The position numbers and the translations under genes are program-made. DNA of 64,000 bases from Bacteroidota bacterium (lineage in GTDB: Bacteria > Bacteroidota > Bacteroidia > Chitinophagales > Saprospiraceae): the NCBI GenBank assembly GCA_963169455.1, contig CAUJDW010000072.1, forward strand, positions 24,898-88,897, written 5' to 3'. Below the pieces are notes generated by a model. The model did not search any database, was not told the origin of the DNA, and saw nothing but the letters and a program-made list of their open reading frames with translations. Below, in pieces: positions 53,837-63,702 of the stretch. Each line of letters starts with the position of its first letter. Position 1 is the stretch's first letter.

Positions 53837-56800
53837 CTATCGCCCGCACGCGCACTGCGCCGGCATCAGCCCCTGGCCGTCCGTGATCAGCGGCCAGGCG
53901 TTGCCGCTGCCTTCCTGTTCGAAGAAAAACCTGTGGCGCTTCCTGTCGTAGTTGCCCGTTTCGTTCATCGTTTCCGCATCGTAAAGCCGGCCGTTCACCA
54001 TAGTGTAGCGGACGGATTCCGAGTTGCGGATGTCCTCCAGCGGGTTTTTGTCCAGCACGATCAGGTCGGCCAGCTTGCCGGCTTTGATGGAGCCGATCTG
54101 CTTGTCCATGCCCAGGTACTTCGCCCCGTTTATGGTGGCGCACTTCAGGGCCTGGTGGTTGCTCATGCCGCCCTGCTGCAGCATCCATAGTTCCCAGTGG
54201 GCGCCCAGCCCCTGGAGCTGGCCGTGGGCGCCGAGGTTGACGTTGACGCCGGCGTCCTGCAGCTTTTTCAGCGAGCGCGACGTCAGGATGTGCCCGTTTT
54301 CGTACTCCTCTTCGGGCGCCATGGTGCGGTGGCGCGCCCGGGAGTCTATGATGGAACGGGGGGTGAAACGCAGCAGGCGCTCCTTTTCCCAGACGTTGGT
54401 GTGCTGGTACCAGTAATTCTCGCCATTGAGGCCGCCGTAGTTGACGATCAGTGTCGGGGTGTTGTGGGTTTGGGTTTGACGCCAGAACTGGACGACGTCG
54501 TCGTACAGCGGCGCAACGGGTATGTTGTGTTCGATGCCGGTATGCCCGTCAGCCACCATGCTCATGTTGTGATAGAAGAAAGAACCGCCCTCCGGCACGA
54601 CCAGGATGCCCAGTTCGCGGGCGGCCTGAATCACCTGCTGGCGCTGCTCCCTTCGGGGCTGGTTGTAGCTTTTCACCGAAAATGCACCGTAGGCCTTCGT
54701 TCGGCGGATGGCCGAGCGCGCATCGTCCAGGTTGTTGATTACGGCTTTGAAATCGCCGTCGGCGCCATACAGGATGGTGCCGGTAGAGTAGAGGCGCGGC
54801 CCCGCCATGTGCCCGGCCCTGATCATCTCGGAATGGGAGAAGATCATCTCGGAATTGGAGGAGGGGTCGTGGGCGGTGGTGACCCCGTAGGCCAGGTTGG
54901 CGTAGTAGTACCAGTTCTGCTGCGGGCTGAGCCCGTAGCGGAAGTCGCCCAGGTGCCCGTGAACGTCCACCAGCCCGGGCATGATCGTTTTGCCGCTGCA
55001 GTCGATCACTTTGGCCCCGGAGGGGATGCGGACGCTGCCGGCGGGCCCGGCCGCGCGGATCAGGTTGCCCTCTACGAGCAGCACCCCGTTTTCAATCACT
55101 TCATCGCCTTCCATGGTGATGATGCGGGCGTTGGTGAAGGCGACGGCGCCATCCGGCCTGTCGGAATCCAGCACCAGATTGATGGGCAGCCCCGTGGAAT
55201 CCATGGGGGGAAGGCTGTCGCGGGCGCCTTCCAGGAATTTGAAGCGCTCCGTCAGTTCATCGGAGAAGTACGTTTCGCCCAGCATCCAGAACAGCTTTCT
55301 GCTGTCTTTTGACCAGTGGATATTGATGCCGGCGTCGCGGGCCACCTGGGCTACCGGCACGGCTTTGGTATTGGCCGACAGGCCCACGCTTTTGCCCGTC
55401 TGAGGCAGCGGGGCGATGTACACTTTGTACAACTCCGACCAGGCCACCCACTTGTTGTCAGGGCTGGGCGCGAAGCGCTGGGCGTATTTGCCTTCGAACA
55501 GTTTCTTTTCGTCGCTGCCGTCCGTTTTGATGCTGTGGTAGGATTTGGTGAGGCTGCCGAAGAGGTAGCCGCCCGACTGGAAGAAGATGCGCTGCCCGTC
55601 GGCGCTGAACACCGGGTATTCCCCCTTCGGCGTTACCAGCCTGGCCTGGCCGCCGTCGGCCGGCATGATGTAGATGCCGGGCTCTTTGCAGAAGGCGTAC
55701 CCCTGGTGCCCGTTGCCGCCTTCCTTCTGGTAGGCGAGCTGCCTGCCGTCGGGCGAAAAGGCGGGAGTGCGGTAGATGCCTTTTTCCGAAGTGACGCGCC
55801 GCTTTTGGCCGCCGGCCAGGTTCATCCGCCAGATGGCGCCCATTTCTTCGTCATTCCAGCTGACGTAGGCGATTTCTTTTCCATCCGGCGAGAAAGCGGG
55901 TTCGAACTCGAAATCGGAGCCGTCCGTCAGGCGGACGGGTTTTCCGGCGGGCAACTCCTTTTTCCACAGATAACCCACGGCGCTGAACACCAGCATTTTT
56001 TCATCCGGCGACGTAACGGCATGGCGGATGACATTGGCGGTGAACTGATCCTGGAAGGCCTGGTTTTCAAAATGGACGGTTTCCTGGAAACGGTGCTTGG
56101 CCGTAGCCCTGAAAGGGATTTCGCTTGCTTTGCCGCTGGCCGCGTCCACCTTCCATATCCTGCCCTGCCCCCAGATGAGGATGTGTTTGTCATCGGGTGT
56201 CCAGTCGAAACCGGTATAGGCGCCGAAGATGGCCCAGGCCTCCTGCTGGTCTTTGCTCAGCCCGTCGAAGAGTGGGAAGTTCTGCCCGGTATCCAGGTCG
56301 TGTACAAAAAGCACCGATTTGGTGCGGATGCGGCGGACGAAGGCCAGTTTTTTGCCGTCGTTGGATACCTGTGGGCGGCAGGCGCCGCCAGGGCCGGCGA
56401 TGATGTTCTTCAACTCGCCTTTTTCCATGTCGTAGCGCCGTATGACGTAGATCTGGCTGTTGGGGTCCTTGTTGTACTGGAAATAACCGCCGGGGTACAT
56501 GTCTTCCGAAAAATAGAGGTAGCGCCCGTCGGGCGACACCGAAGGCTCGTTGACATCCTGCTGGTCATTTTTGCGTTCGGTCAGCTGGATGCCATCGCCG
56601 CCGCTGATGTGGTAGAGCCACATTTCACCGGCGCCCAGCGAGCGCTCGGAAGTGAAGTGTTTGCGGGCGACGAAATACTGCCCGCCGGGCATCCAGGCGG
56701 GGTTGTTGAGTAGGCGGAAACTTTCTTTGGTCACCTGGCGGGCGTTGCCGCCGTCGGCGTCCATGGCCCAAATGTTGTCGCCGCCGCCGGCGTCGCTGGT

Positions 56801-57109
56801 GAACAGGATGCTTTTGCCGTCGGGGCTGTACCGCGGCTGGGATTCCCAGGCCAGCCCCCCGCGCAGCAGGCGGGCCTGCCCGCCGCCGATGGGCATGGTG
56901 TAGATGTCGCCCAGCAGGTCAAAAGCGATGGCCTGGCCGTCGGGGCTGACGTCCAGGTTCATCCAGGTGCCTTCGGTGAGGCTGAGCTCCACTTCTCTGA
57001 ATGCACCCGGCGGGTTGTTGACGTCCCACTTTTCCTCTTTTTTGTCCTGGGCCCACAAAAGGTGCCCGAAGCTGAAGGCGGCCAAAACGGCTAAGGCTCT
57101 CCTGTTCAT
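53837..57109 (-). CDS. Exported TolB-propeller / amidohydrolase fusion
   Basis: The 1090-residue protein starts with a signal peptide (MNRRALAVLAAFSFGHLLWA). The N-terminal 650 residues form TolB-like propeller blades (VSPDGQAIAFDLLGDIY, YSPDGKSILFTSDAGG, FSPDGKEIAYVSW, FSPDGRQLAYQKEGG). An amidohydrolase follows (about 680-1065), with VDVHGHLGD as the first metal pair, HTGIEHNIP, NLGAHGQLQGLGAHWE, then a composite beta domain (DKQIGSIKAGKLADLIVLDKNPL). The architecture is known in Bacteroidota; the substrate is unknown. The ATG at 57109 was chosen because the signal peptide starts there. It converges on the caspase-SGNH gene with 10 bp between them. Confidence 0.9.
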   Translation of the reverse strand: MNRRALAVLAAFSFGHLLWAQDKKEEKWDVNNPPGAFREVELSLTEGTWMNLDVSPDGQAIAFDLLGDIYTMPIGGGQARLLRGGLAWESQPRYSPDGKSILFTSDAGGGDNIWAMDADGGNARQVTKESFRLLNNPAWMPGGQYFVARKHFTSERSLGAGEMWLYHISGGDGIQLTERKNDQQDVNEPSVSPDGRYLYFSEDMYPGGYFQYNKDPNSQIYVIRRYDMEKGELKNIIAGPGGACRPQVSNDGKKLAFVRRIRTKSVLFVHDLDTGQNFPLFDGLSKDQQEAWAIFGAYTGFDWTPDDKHILIWGQGRIWKVDAASGKASEIPFRATAKHRFQETVHFENQAFQDQFTANVIRHAVTSPDEKMLVFSAVGYLWKKELPAGKPVRLTDGSDFEFEPAFSPDGKEIAYVSWNDEEMGAIWRMNLAGGQKRRVTSEKGIYRTPAFSPDGRQLAYQKEGGNGHQGYAFCKEPGIYIMPADGGQARLVTPKGEYPVFSADGQRIFFQSGGYLFGSLTKSYHSIKTDGSDEKKLFEGKYAQRFAPSPDNKWVAWSELYKVYIAPLPQTGKSVGLSANTKAVPVAQVARDAGINIHWSKDSRKLFWMLGETYFSDELTERFKFLEGARDSLPPMDSTGLPINLVLDSDRPDGAVAFTNARIITMEGDEVIENGVLLVEGNLIRAAGPAGSVRIPSGAKVIDCSGKTIMPGLVDVHGHLGDFRYGLSPQQNWYYYANLAYGVTTAHDPSSNSEMIFSHSEMIRAGHMAGPRLYSTGTILYGADGDFKAVINNLDDARSAIRRTKAYGAFSVKSYNQPRREQRQQVIQAARELGILVVPEGGSFFYHNMSMVADGHTGIEHNIPVAPLYDDVVQFWRQTQTHNTPTLIVNYGGLNGENYWYQHTNVWEKERLLRFTPRSIIDSRARHRTMAPEEEYENGHILTSRSLKKLQDAGVNVNLGAHGQLQGLGAHWELWMLQQGGMSNHQALKCATINGAKYLGMDKQIGSIKAGKLADLIVLDKNPLEDIRNSESVRYTMVNGRLYDAETMNETGNYDRKRHRFFFEQEGSGNAWPLITDGQGLMPAQCACGR

Positions 57110-57289
57110 GCTAAACGCGTTTTTTCGCGAAGAAACAAAAAATCGGAAAGGATAAGAAACCGGCGGCCTGAAAATCAGGCCCGCCCGGGCGCAGCAGGCA
57201 GGCAGGCGGCAAATTAGCAATTAATGCCCCCCCGGATAGCTGCCCGATCGGCCAGGTTTTCTTAATTTAAACCCCTTAAATCCAAAACC

Positions 57290-59443
57290 ATGAAGCAACT
57301 GTTTTTATTAATTCCAGTGATCGTGCTGCTCGGCTCCTGCGGACAGGAAACGGGCGGCGGCCACGAACCTTATCCCATTATGAAGGTCAATTACCCGGAA
57401 ACAAAAAAAGGCGATGTCTCGGATGAATATTTCGGCCAGCAGGTAGCCGACCCCTACCGCTGGCTGGAAGTGGACACGGCAGCCGAAGTGGAGGAATGGG
57501 TGAAAACCCAGAACGAAGCTACTTTTGGCTACCTGGAGCAGATCCCTTTCCGCGAGCCCATCCGCAAGCGCCTGGAAGAACTGCTGAATTACGAGCGTTA
57601 CAGCGCGCCTTTCAAGGAAGGGCAGTACACCTATTTTTTCAAAAACGACGGGCTGCAGAACCAGTCGGTGCTGTACCGCCAGAAAGAGGGCGGCGAACCC
57701 GAAGTTTTCCTCGACCCCAACAAGTTCTCGCCCGACGGCACCACCTCCCTGGCGGGCATCGAGTTCACCAAAGACGGCAGCCTGGCGGCCTACCAGATAT
57801 CGGAAGGCGGCTCCGACTGGCGCAAGGTGATCGTCATCGACGCCGAAACCAAAGCGGTTATCGAAGACACCCTGCGGGACGTCAAGTTCTCGGGCCTGTC
57901 CTGGAAGGGCAAGGAAGGTTTTTACTACAGCTCCTATGACAAGCCCAAGGAAGGAAGCCAACTCTCGGGCATGACCCAGCACCATAAGCTGTATTTCCAC
58001 AGGCTGGGCAGGCCGCAATCGGAAGACGTGCTGGTATTCGGCGGGGAGAAGACGCCGCGCCGTTACATTTTCGGGGGAGTCACCGAAGACGAGCGCTGGC
58101 TGGTGGTCGGGGCTGCCGTTTCCACCACCGGCAATGAGCTGTACATCCAGGATTTGTCGAAACCCAATGCTCCTGTCGTGCCGGTGGTGGCCAATTTCGA
58201 CAACGACCACAACGTGGTGCACAGCGAAGGGCCAACTTTGTTCATACAGACCAACCTCGGCGCCCCCAATAACCGCCTGGTGAAAGTGGACGCTGCGAAT
58301 CCGGCCCCTAAAAACTGGGTGGATGTCATCCCCGAGCGCAGGGAAGTGCTCAATGTCAGCACCGGCGGGGGGTATTTCTTTGCCAACTACCTCAAAGACG
58401 CCCTCTCCGCCGTTGAGCAGGTGGGCCTGGATGGAAAGCTCGTCCGGAAGATCGAGCTGCCCGGCCAGGGCTCGGCCGACGGCTTCGGCGGCAAGTGGGA
58501 GGAAAAAACGCTCTACTACACCTTTACCAGCTACATCAACCCCGGCAACATCTATGCCTTCAATGCGGATAGCGGGGAGTCGGAGCTCTACAAGGCCAGC
58601 GGCGTGCAGTTTGACCCGTCCCAGTATGAGTCCAGACAAGTGTTCTACAACTCGAAGGACGGCACGAAGGTGCCCATGATGATCACGCACAGGAAGGGGC
58701 TGAAACTGGACGGGCAGAACCCCACCATGCTTTACGGCTACGGCGGGTTCAGCGTCAGCCTGACGCCCTACTTCAGCGCGAGCAATATCGTCTGGCTGGA
58801 AAACGGCGGCGTGTACGCCGTGCCCAACCTGCGCGGCGGCGGCGAATACGGCGAGGAATGGCACCTGGCCGGCACGAAGATGAACAAGCAGAACGTTTTC
58901 GATGATTTCATCGCTGCGGCCGAGTATCTGATCGCCCAGGGGTATACTTCCTCCGAGCGGCTGGCCATTTCCGGCGGCTCCAACGGAGGCCTGCTCGTCG
59001 GCGCGGTGATGGCGCAGCGGCCGGAGCTGGTCAAAGTGGCCCTGCCCGCCGTAGGTGTGCTGGATATGCTGCGCTACCACAAGTTCACTGCCGGCGCCGG
59101 CTGGGCCTACGACTACGGCACCGCCGATGAAAGCGAGGAGATGTTCAAATACCTCCTTGGGTATTCGCCCTACCACAACCTGAAGGACGGCGCCTGCTAC
59201 CCCGCCACTATGGTCACCACTGCCGATCACGACGACCGGGTTGTGCCGGCCCACTCCTTCAAGTTTGCGGCCCGCCTCCAGGAGGCCCAGGGCTGCGACA
59301 ACCCTGCGCTGATCCGCATCGATACCAAAGCAGGCCATGGCGCCGGCAAACCGATATCCATGATCATCGAGGAGCAGGCCGACAAATGGGCTTTTACGCT
59401 TTACAACCTGAATGCGCCTGTGAAGTACGGATTCAAAGATTAG
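57290..59443 (+). CDS. Prolyl oligopeptidase (S9A), lipoprotein
   Basis: The 717-residue enzyme has a lipoprotein signal with lipobox Cys17 (VLLGSCGQE). A seven-bladed propeller (about 80-440) begins after the conserved [14 protein letters not shown]. The catalytic domain has [30 protein letters not shown], Ser564 ([13 protein letters not shown]), Asp649 ([15 protein letters not shown]) and His683 (AGHGAGKP). It cleaves short peptides after proline, here in the periplasm or at the cell surface. It is divergent from the propeller-amidohydrolase gene with 180 bp between. Confidence 0.96.
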   Translation: MKQLFLLIPVIVLLGSCGQETGGGHEPYPIMKVNYPETKKGDVSDEYFGQQVADPYRWLEVDTAAEVEEWVKTQNEATFGYLEQIPFREPIRKRLEELLNYERYSAPFKEGQYTYFFKNDGLQNQSVLYRQKEGGEPEVFLDPNKFSPDGTTSLAGIEFTKDGSLAAYQISEGGSDWRKVIVIDAETKAVIEDTLRDVKFSGLSWKGKEGFYYSSYDKPKEGSQLSGMTQHHKLYFHRLGRPQSEDVLVFGGEKTPRRYIFGGVTEDERWLVVGAAVSTTGNELYIQDLSKPNAPVVPVVANFDNDHNVVHSEGPTLFIQTNLGAPNNRLVKVDAANPAPKNWVDVIPERREVLNVSTGGGYFFANYLKDALSAVEQVGLDGKLVRKIELPGQGSADGFGGKWEEKTLYYTFTSYINPGNIYAFNADSGESELYKASGVQFDPSQYESRQVFYNSKDGTKVPMMITHRKGLKLDGQNPTMLYGYGGFSVSLTPYFSASNIVWLENGGVYAVPNLRGGGEYGEEWHLAGTKMNKQNVFDDFIAAAEYLIAQGYTSSERLAISGGSNGGLLVGAVMAQRPELVKVALPAVGVLDMLRYHKFTAGAGWAYDYGTADESEEMFKYLLGYSPYHNLKDGACYPATMVTTADHDDRVVPAHSFKFAARLQEAQGCDNPALIRIDTKAGHGAGKPISMIIEEQADKWAFTLYNLNAPVKYGFKD

Positions 59444-59464
59444 AAGAAGAGGCCTGCCAAAAAA

Positions 59465-59499
59465 TAACCGGCAGGAGGGTTGGCCCTCAACGCCGGTTA
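59465..59499. terminator. Terminator-like two-part hairpin
   Basis: TAACCGGC (59465-59472) pairs with GCCGGTTA (59492-59499), with an inner GAGGG/CCCTC stem. It lies between the converging prolyl oligopeptidase and acyltransferase-like genes. Confidence 0.6.
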
Positions 59500-59536
59500 C
59501 CAAAAGGGGGGCAAGTCAACGGTTAACCTGTCCGGG

Positions 59537-60673
59537 TTAGCCGTTGGCTTTTTGGAAGACATAGGCCAGGCGGTGGTACCACCTGATCGCCCTTACCCGG
59601 GCTACCCGCCAGGCAAAAACGGCTTTTTCCAGTATCCAGGCCCAGGCCAGAGGCGCCGTTTTCTTTATCCGCTGCCAGTTGAAGGAGCGGATCGTATCGA
59701 TATGGGCGATCATCAGCACGAAGAAGGAGACGAACAGCAGGGCCCCGAAGAAGGTCTGCCAGGGCGTCAGGCTGCGGTACCAGAAGGTGGACAGCCCGAT
59801 GCCGAACCAGGTGCTGTACAGCAGGACGAAGTGCACCTCGTAGATCACCAGGGTTTCGCTGCCGATCCGCAGCAGCAGTTTCGGAATATTCTCCCACAGC
59901 TGGGCGATCCAGATGAAGATGGCTACGGCCAGGAAGACGTGGCCGAGTCGGAACAGGAGGTAGTTGTTGAAAGCGTGGGCGTGGAAGTTGTCCAGCCCGG
60001 TGAGGTTGTACAGGTTCAGCAGCAGTTTGTCGGACTGGAAGTGCATCAGCAGCCCTGCGCCAACCAGGGCAAAGGGCAGCCACTGCCCGAAAGCGAGCTG
60101 GGGCCTGCGGTGCAGGATGTAGCCCAGAATGCCGCCCAGCATGGAATAGCCGATCCAGGGGATGGGCGTGAAAACGGAGCCGGATGCCTTGGTCAGGTAA
60201 TTGCGGAGCACCAGCGGCACGTTGTCCAGGTTGGCCGTATTCAGGCTGGGTTCGATGTAAAACACCAGCGCGCCGCCCAGGCCAAGCAATAATGGAAAAG
60301 AAAGCCTGAAACGCCGGCTGAACAGGTAGGTTCCGATCAGGGCCAGCAGGGCCAGCCCAATGCAGTGCAGGACGTCGACGGCGAACAGCCCGTCATATAT
60401 CTCCCCATTGAGCAGGCGCGGGAAACTCAGGCGCAGGATATAACCGATTGCGATGAGCGACAGGCCCCGGCGGATGCCCTTCTGGACGCGCTCGTTCTCC
60501 CGGAAGGGGCGCCCGTCGCGCAGCAGCAGGAAAACGAAGATCAGCCCGCTGGCGAAAAAGAAGATCGGCGCCGTCATGCCGCGCATGAACGACCAGGTGG
60601 AGAAGATCAGGTTATTGGGATCCCGGTAAGCGACATCCAGCAGGGTGTCCGTGAAGTGCCCCTGCAACATCAT
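59537..60673 (-). CDS. DUF1624-type membrane acyltransferase-like protein; start unclear
   Basis: From the first in-frame ATG the protein has 378 residues with about ten membrane helices, a DUF1624 / heparan-alpha-glucosaminide N-acetyltransferase-like pattern. MMLQGHFTDTLLD carries the conserved His. In the same frame upstream the sequence reads RRITFIDLLRAYAIL, the family's conserved opening, but no ATG, GTG or TTG occurs in that frame before a stop at 60839-60841. Either a rare start (ATT at 60761-60763 or ATC) is used, or a frameshift has cut off the true ATG; an ATG at 60777 in another frame would fit. The function is inferred only at family level. Confidence 0.75.
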   Translation of the reverse strand: MMLQGHFTDTLLDVAYRDPNNLIFSTWSFMRGMTAPIFFFASGLIFVFLLLRDGRPFRENERVQKGIRRGLSLIAIGYILRLSFPRLLNGEIYDGLFAVDVLHCIGLALLALIGTYLFSRRFRLSFPLLLGLGGALVFYIEPSLNTANLDNVPLVLRNYLTKASGSVFTPIPWIGYSMLGGILGYILHRRPQLAFGQWLPFALVGAGLLMHFQSDKLLLNLYNLTGLDNFHAHAFNNYLLFRLGHVFLAVAIFIWIAQLWENIPKLLLRIGSETLVIYEVHFVLLYSTWFGIGLSTFWYRSLTPWQTFFGALLFVSFFVLMIAHIDTIRSFNWQRIKKTAPLAWAWILEKAVFAWRVARVRAIRWYHRLAYVFQKANG

Positions 60674-61007
60674 CAGGATGGCGTAGGCGCGCAGCAGGTC
60701 GATAAAAGTGATGCGCCTCTTTTCGGTTGGAAAGGTTAACGCTTTGATGGCAGTAGAATTAATTGGTGAATGAGCATAAACCGATACTAAAACTGCTTGG
60801 AAACACCGGATAAACAGGCAAAGTTGCTCCGGTGAGCCTCATTTTTTCTCATAACTGTGGCCAGTTGATTGGGTAGGATATGTCCGGGGAATTCAGTTTC
60901 CCGGGGGGGTTAGGCGGCTGAATTTTAAAACACTGTATTACATCAATTTAGACGCAAAAATAGCTAAAAAGTCAACTTTTGGCCATTTTTTTGAAATTTT
61001 ATTTTTC
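60674..61007. other. 334-bp region holding the likely N-terminal codons of the acyltransferase gene
   Basis: The part next to 60673 encodes the conserved RRITFIDLLRAYAIL on the minus strand (about 60674-60718). The remainder holds no gene that I can see. An AT-rich stretch with AAAAGT-CA-ACTTTT near 60966-60979 could be a weak terminator for the enzyme at 61008-62528. Confidence 0.5.
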
Positions 61008-62528
61008 TCATTTCCGGCGCCCGGCCAGGCGGAGGCGGTGGAAGGCCGTGCCCAGGTAGCGGACGATATCGCCGGCGACGAGGCTTTCGTATTCCAGTTC
61101 GGCGGCAGCGATATCGCCGGCCAGGCCGTGGATGAAAACGCCGAGCAGGGCGGCTTCCAGGGGCGAATACCGTTGGGCAAGAAGGCCGGTGATGATGCCC
61201 GTGAGCACGTCGCCGCTGCCGCCCGTGGCCATGCCCGGGTTGCCGGTGGCGTTGAAGTAACAATCGCCGCTGGGTGCGGCGATACAGGTATGGGCGCCTT
61301 TGAGCACGATGTGGATGCCCAGTTCCATGGCTTTTTCCCGTTGCAGGGCGTTCCGTTCGAAGCTGTCGGCGGTGGGCCCGAAGAGGCGTTCGAACTCTTT
61401 GGGGTGGGGCGTCAGGATGCTGCCTTTGGGAATGGCAGGCAGCCAGTCCTGGTTTTTGCCCAGGATGTTGAGGGCGTCGGCGTCGATCACCAGGGGCTGG
61501 CCGGCCTTCTGCAGCAGTTCGAACAGCGCTTCGCGGCTCGTTTTCTTTTTGTCCAGCCCGCAGCCGACCCCGATGGCGGTGTAGGGCTCCAGGGGGGGCG
61601 TTTCCGAAAAATAGTACTGGTGCCGGTCGATGCTCACCATGGCTTCCGGCACGCTGATCTGCAGGATTTCGTAGGCGCAGCGGGGCGCGTGCACCGTCGT
61701 CAGGCCCGCACCGGCGCGCAGGCTGCCCCGGCTGGCCAGGATGGCGGCGCCCACTTTCCCGTAGCTGCCCATAATGAGCAGTGCATGCCCGAACGTGCCC
61801 TTGTGGTCGTACTTGTGCCGGCTTCTCAGCAAGCCGCGGGCCATGGCCATGTCGAGGTAAAAATGCTGTGTCTCGGCCCCGGCCAGGGCTTCCGGGTGCA
61901 GCCCGATGCTGCGAATGGCCCATTCGCCGGTGTATTGCTGGTTTTCCGGAAAGAAAAAAGCCAGCTTGGGCAGTTCGAAGGTGAGGGTGAAATCGGCCTT
62001 GAAAACAGCCCCCGTGCTGGGGGAGTCGGCAAACAGCCCCGAGGGCGCATCGATGGCCACCCGCGTATTCGGCAGGGCGTTGAGCTGTTCCAGCAGTTCC
62101 CCCCAGAAGCCCGCCACCGGGCGGTTGAGCCCGGAGCCGAAGATGGCGTCGATGAGGATGGCCGTTTCCGGCAGGGCCGGCAGGCCGCTTCCCGGGGTGA
62201 TGTCATGCACCGGCACGGCGCCAAAGCCCGGCAGCCGCTCCCGGTTGGCCCGGAAATCCTCGGATACCTGCTCGCTGATGTGGCAATGGTAAACCACCAC
62301 ATCGTAACCCCGGTGGTGCAGCATGCGCGCCGCCGCCAGCCCGTCGCCCCCGTTGTTGCCCGTGCCGCAGAATATATGCACCGGGCGGCGGGTGTCCGCA
62401 AACCGCTCGGTAAACCAGAAGGTGAAGGTCAGGGCAGCCCGCTCCATCAGGCCGGTGGAGCTTATGGGTTCGTGTTCGATGGTGTAGGCGTCGAGCGCCC
62501 GGACCTGGGAGGCGGAGAGGATTTTCAT
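61008..62528 (-). CDS. nnr: Bifunctional NAD(P)H-hydrate epimerase / ADP-dependent dehydratase
   Basis: The 506-residue protein joins two repair enzymes. The N-terminal YjeF_N epimerase (about 1-215) begins MKILSASQVRALDAYTIE and has HIFCGTGNNGGDGLAAARML near 52 and ILIDAIFGSGLNRPV. The C-terminal kinase-like domain (about 230-505) has the nucleotide site GSYGKVGAAILASRGSLRAGAGL, HPKEFERLFG and the catalytic-Asp motif ATGGSGDVLTGIITGLLAQ. Together they epimerise and dehydrate damaged NADHX and NADPHX back to NAD(P)H. It is cytoplasmic and complete. Confidence 0.96.
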   Translation of the reverse strand: MKILSASQVRALDAYTIEHEPISSTGLMERAALTFTFWFTERFADTRRPVHIFCGTGNNGGDGLAAARMLHHRGYDVVVYHCHISEQVSEDFRANRERLPGFGAVPVHDITPGSGLPALPETAILIDAIFGSGLNRPVAGFWGELLEQLNALPNTRVAIDAPSGLFADSPSTGAVFKADFTLTFELPKLAFFFPENQQYTGEWAIRSIGLHPEALAGAETQHFYLDMAMARGLLRSRHKYDHKGTFGHALLIMGSYGKVGAAILASRGSLRAGAGLTTVHAPRCAYEILQISVPEAMVSIDRHQYYFSETPPLEPYTAIGVGCGLDKKKTSREALFELLQKAGQPLVIDADALNILGKNQDWLPAIPKGSILTPHPKEFERLFGPTADSFERNALQREKAMELGIHIVLKGAHTCIAAPSGDCYFNATGNPGMATGGSGDVLTGIITGLLAQRYSPLEAALLGVFIHGLAGDIAAAELEYESLVAGDIVRYLGTAFHRLRLAGRRK

Positions 62529-62542
62529 CTGGGACGCGATTT

Positions 62543-62550
62543 TACATTTG
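62543..62550 (+). promoter_or_regulatory. -7-like box (TACATTTG) upstream of the CoA-transferase
   Basis: It matches TAnnTTTG, 76 nt before the ATG at 62626, in the divergent gap with nnr. No -33 TTTG is seen at the standard distance. Confidence 0.35.
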
Positions 62551-62625
62551 CCTGTGCTTTTCTGCTTTCGGCTTTGTTAAATGTAAAGAAATATGCCCAT
62601 TTTTTCGCTATAAAAAAAACAGGAC

Positions 62626-63702
62626 ATGGCCGTATCTTCTTTTTTTGAGGGGCTCAAAGTCGTGGAGCTCGCCAGCGTGCTGGCCGGCCCGGCCGTCGGC
62701 ATGTTTTTTGCCGAGCTCGGCGCCGAAGTGGTAAAGGTCGAAAACGCCCGCACCGGCGGCGACGTGACCCGTTGCTGGAAGCTGCCGTCGGAGGATCCGG
62801 GCAGCCCCATTTCCGCATATTATTGCTGCGCCAACTACCACAAGCAGGTTCGTTTGCTGGACCTGAGCACCGGCGAGGGCAGGGGAGAAGCCTGCCGCCT
62901 GATCGCTCAGGCCGATGTGCTCATCAGCAACTACAAGCTCGCTTCCGCCCGCCGCCTGGGCATGGACTACGAAAGCGTGCGCAGCCTCAACCCGCGCATC
63001 ATTTACGGCCAGTTGACCGCCTTCGGGGAAGAGGAGAGCCTGCCCGCCTTCGACGTCGTTTTGCAGGCAGAGGCCGGTTTCCTCTACATGTGCGGCGAGC
63101 CGGACAGGGAGCCTTCCAAGATGCCCGTGGCCCTCATCGACCTGCTGGCCGCCCACCAGCTCAAGGAAGGCCTGCTGCTGGCCCTGCTGCGCCGCCAGCA
63201 GACGGGCCAGGGCGCCTACGTCACCACCTCCCTGCTGGAGGCCGCCGTCGCCTCCCTGGCCAACCAGGCCACCAACTGGCTGATGGGCGGCCAAATTCCC
63301 GGACGCATGGGCAGCCTGCACCCCAACATCGCCCCCTACGGCGACATCTTCTACGCCCTGGACGGCAAACCCTTGGTCATCGCCGCCGGCTCGGATCAGC
63401 AGTTCCGCTGCCTCTGCCAGTGCCTGGAATCCCCCGCCCTCGCTGCCGACGAGCGCTTCGCCGCCAACAGCCTGCGGGTGCAGCACCGCAAGCCTCTGCG
63501 GGAGGCCCTGGCGCCCGCCTTCCGCCGGTTTCCCCGCGGGGAATTGCTGCGCCGCTTCGCCGAAGCCGGCGTGCCCGCCGGCAGCATCCGCAACATGCAG
63601 GAGGTGTTCGAACACCCCCAGGCCCGGAAGATGATCCTGGAAGAGGAAATGGAGGGCGTGGCGACCAGGAGAGTAAAAACGGTGGCCTTCGAATTGCGGT
63701 AG
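62626..63702 (+). CDS. Class III (CaiB/BaiF) CoA-transferase
   Basis: The 358-residue protein matches family III CoA-transferases, which move CoA between carboxylic acids through an aspartyl-CoA thioester. It begins FFEGLKVVELASVLAGPAVGMFFAELGAEVVKVE; the catalytic Asp is Asp172 in MPVALIDLLAAHQLKEGLL. Then ARQQTGQGAYVTTSLLEA-like (RQQTGQGAYVTTSLLEAAVA) and MGSLHPNIAPYGD follow. It is somewhat shorter than the typical 390-410 residues but both ends are conserved. The acid substrate is unknown. A strong hairpin lies about 90 bp after its stop. Confidence 0.93.
   Translation: MAVSSFFEGLKVVELASVLAGPAVGMFFAELGAEVVKVENARTGGDVTRCWKLPSEDPGSPISAYYCCANYHKQVRLLDLSTGEGRGEACRLIAQADVLISNYKLASARRLGMDYESVRSLNPRIIYGQLTAFGEEESLPAFDVVLQAEAGFLYMCGEPDREPSKMPVALIDLLAAHQLKEGLLLALLRRQQTGQGAYVTTSLLEAAVASLANQATNWLMGGQIPGRMGSLHPNIAPYGDIFYALDGKPLVIAAGSDQQFRCLCQCLESPALAADERFAANSLRVQHRKPLREALAPAFRRFPRGELLRRFAEAGVPAGSIRNMQEVFEHPQARKMILEEEMEGVATRRVKTVAFELR

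Noticed and set aside
57308..59503. A 731-residue minus-strand frame opposite the prolyl oligopeptidase gene
   Set aside because: It is a shadow of a gene with a complete catalytic triad.
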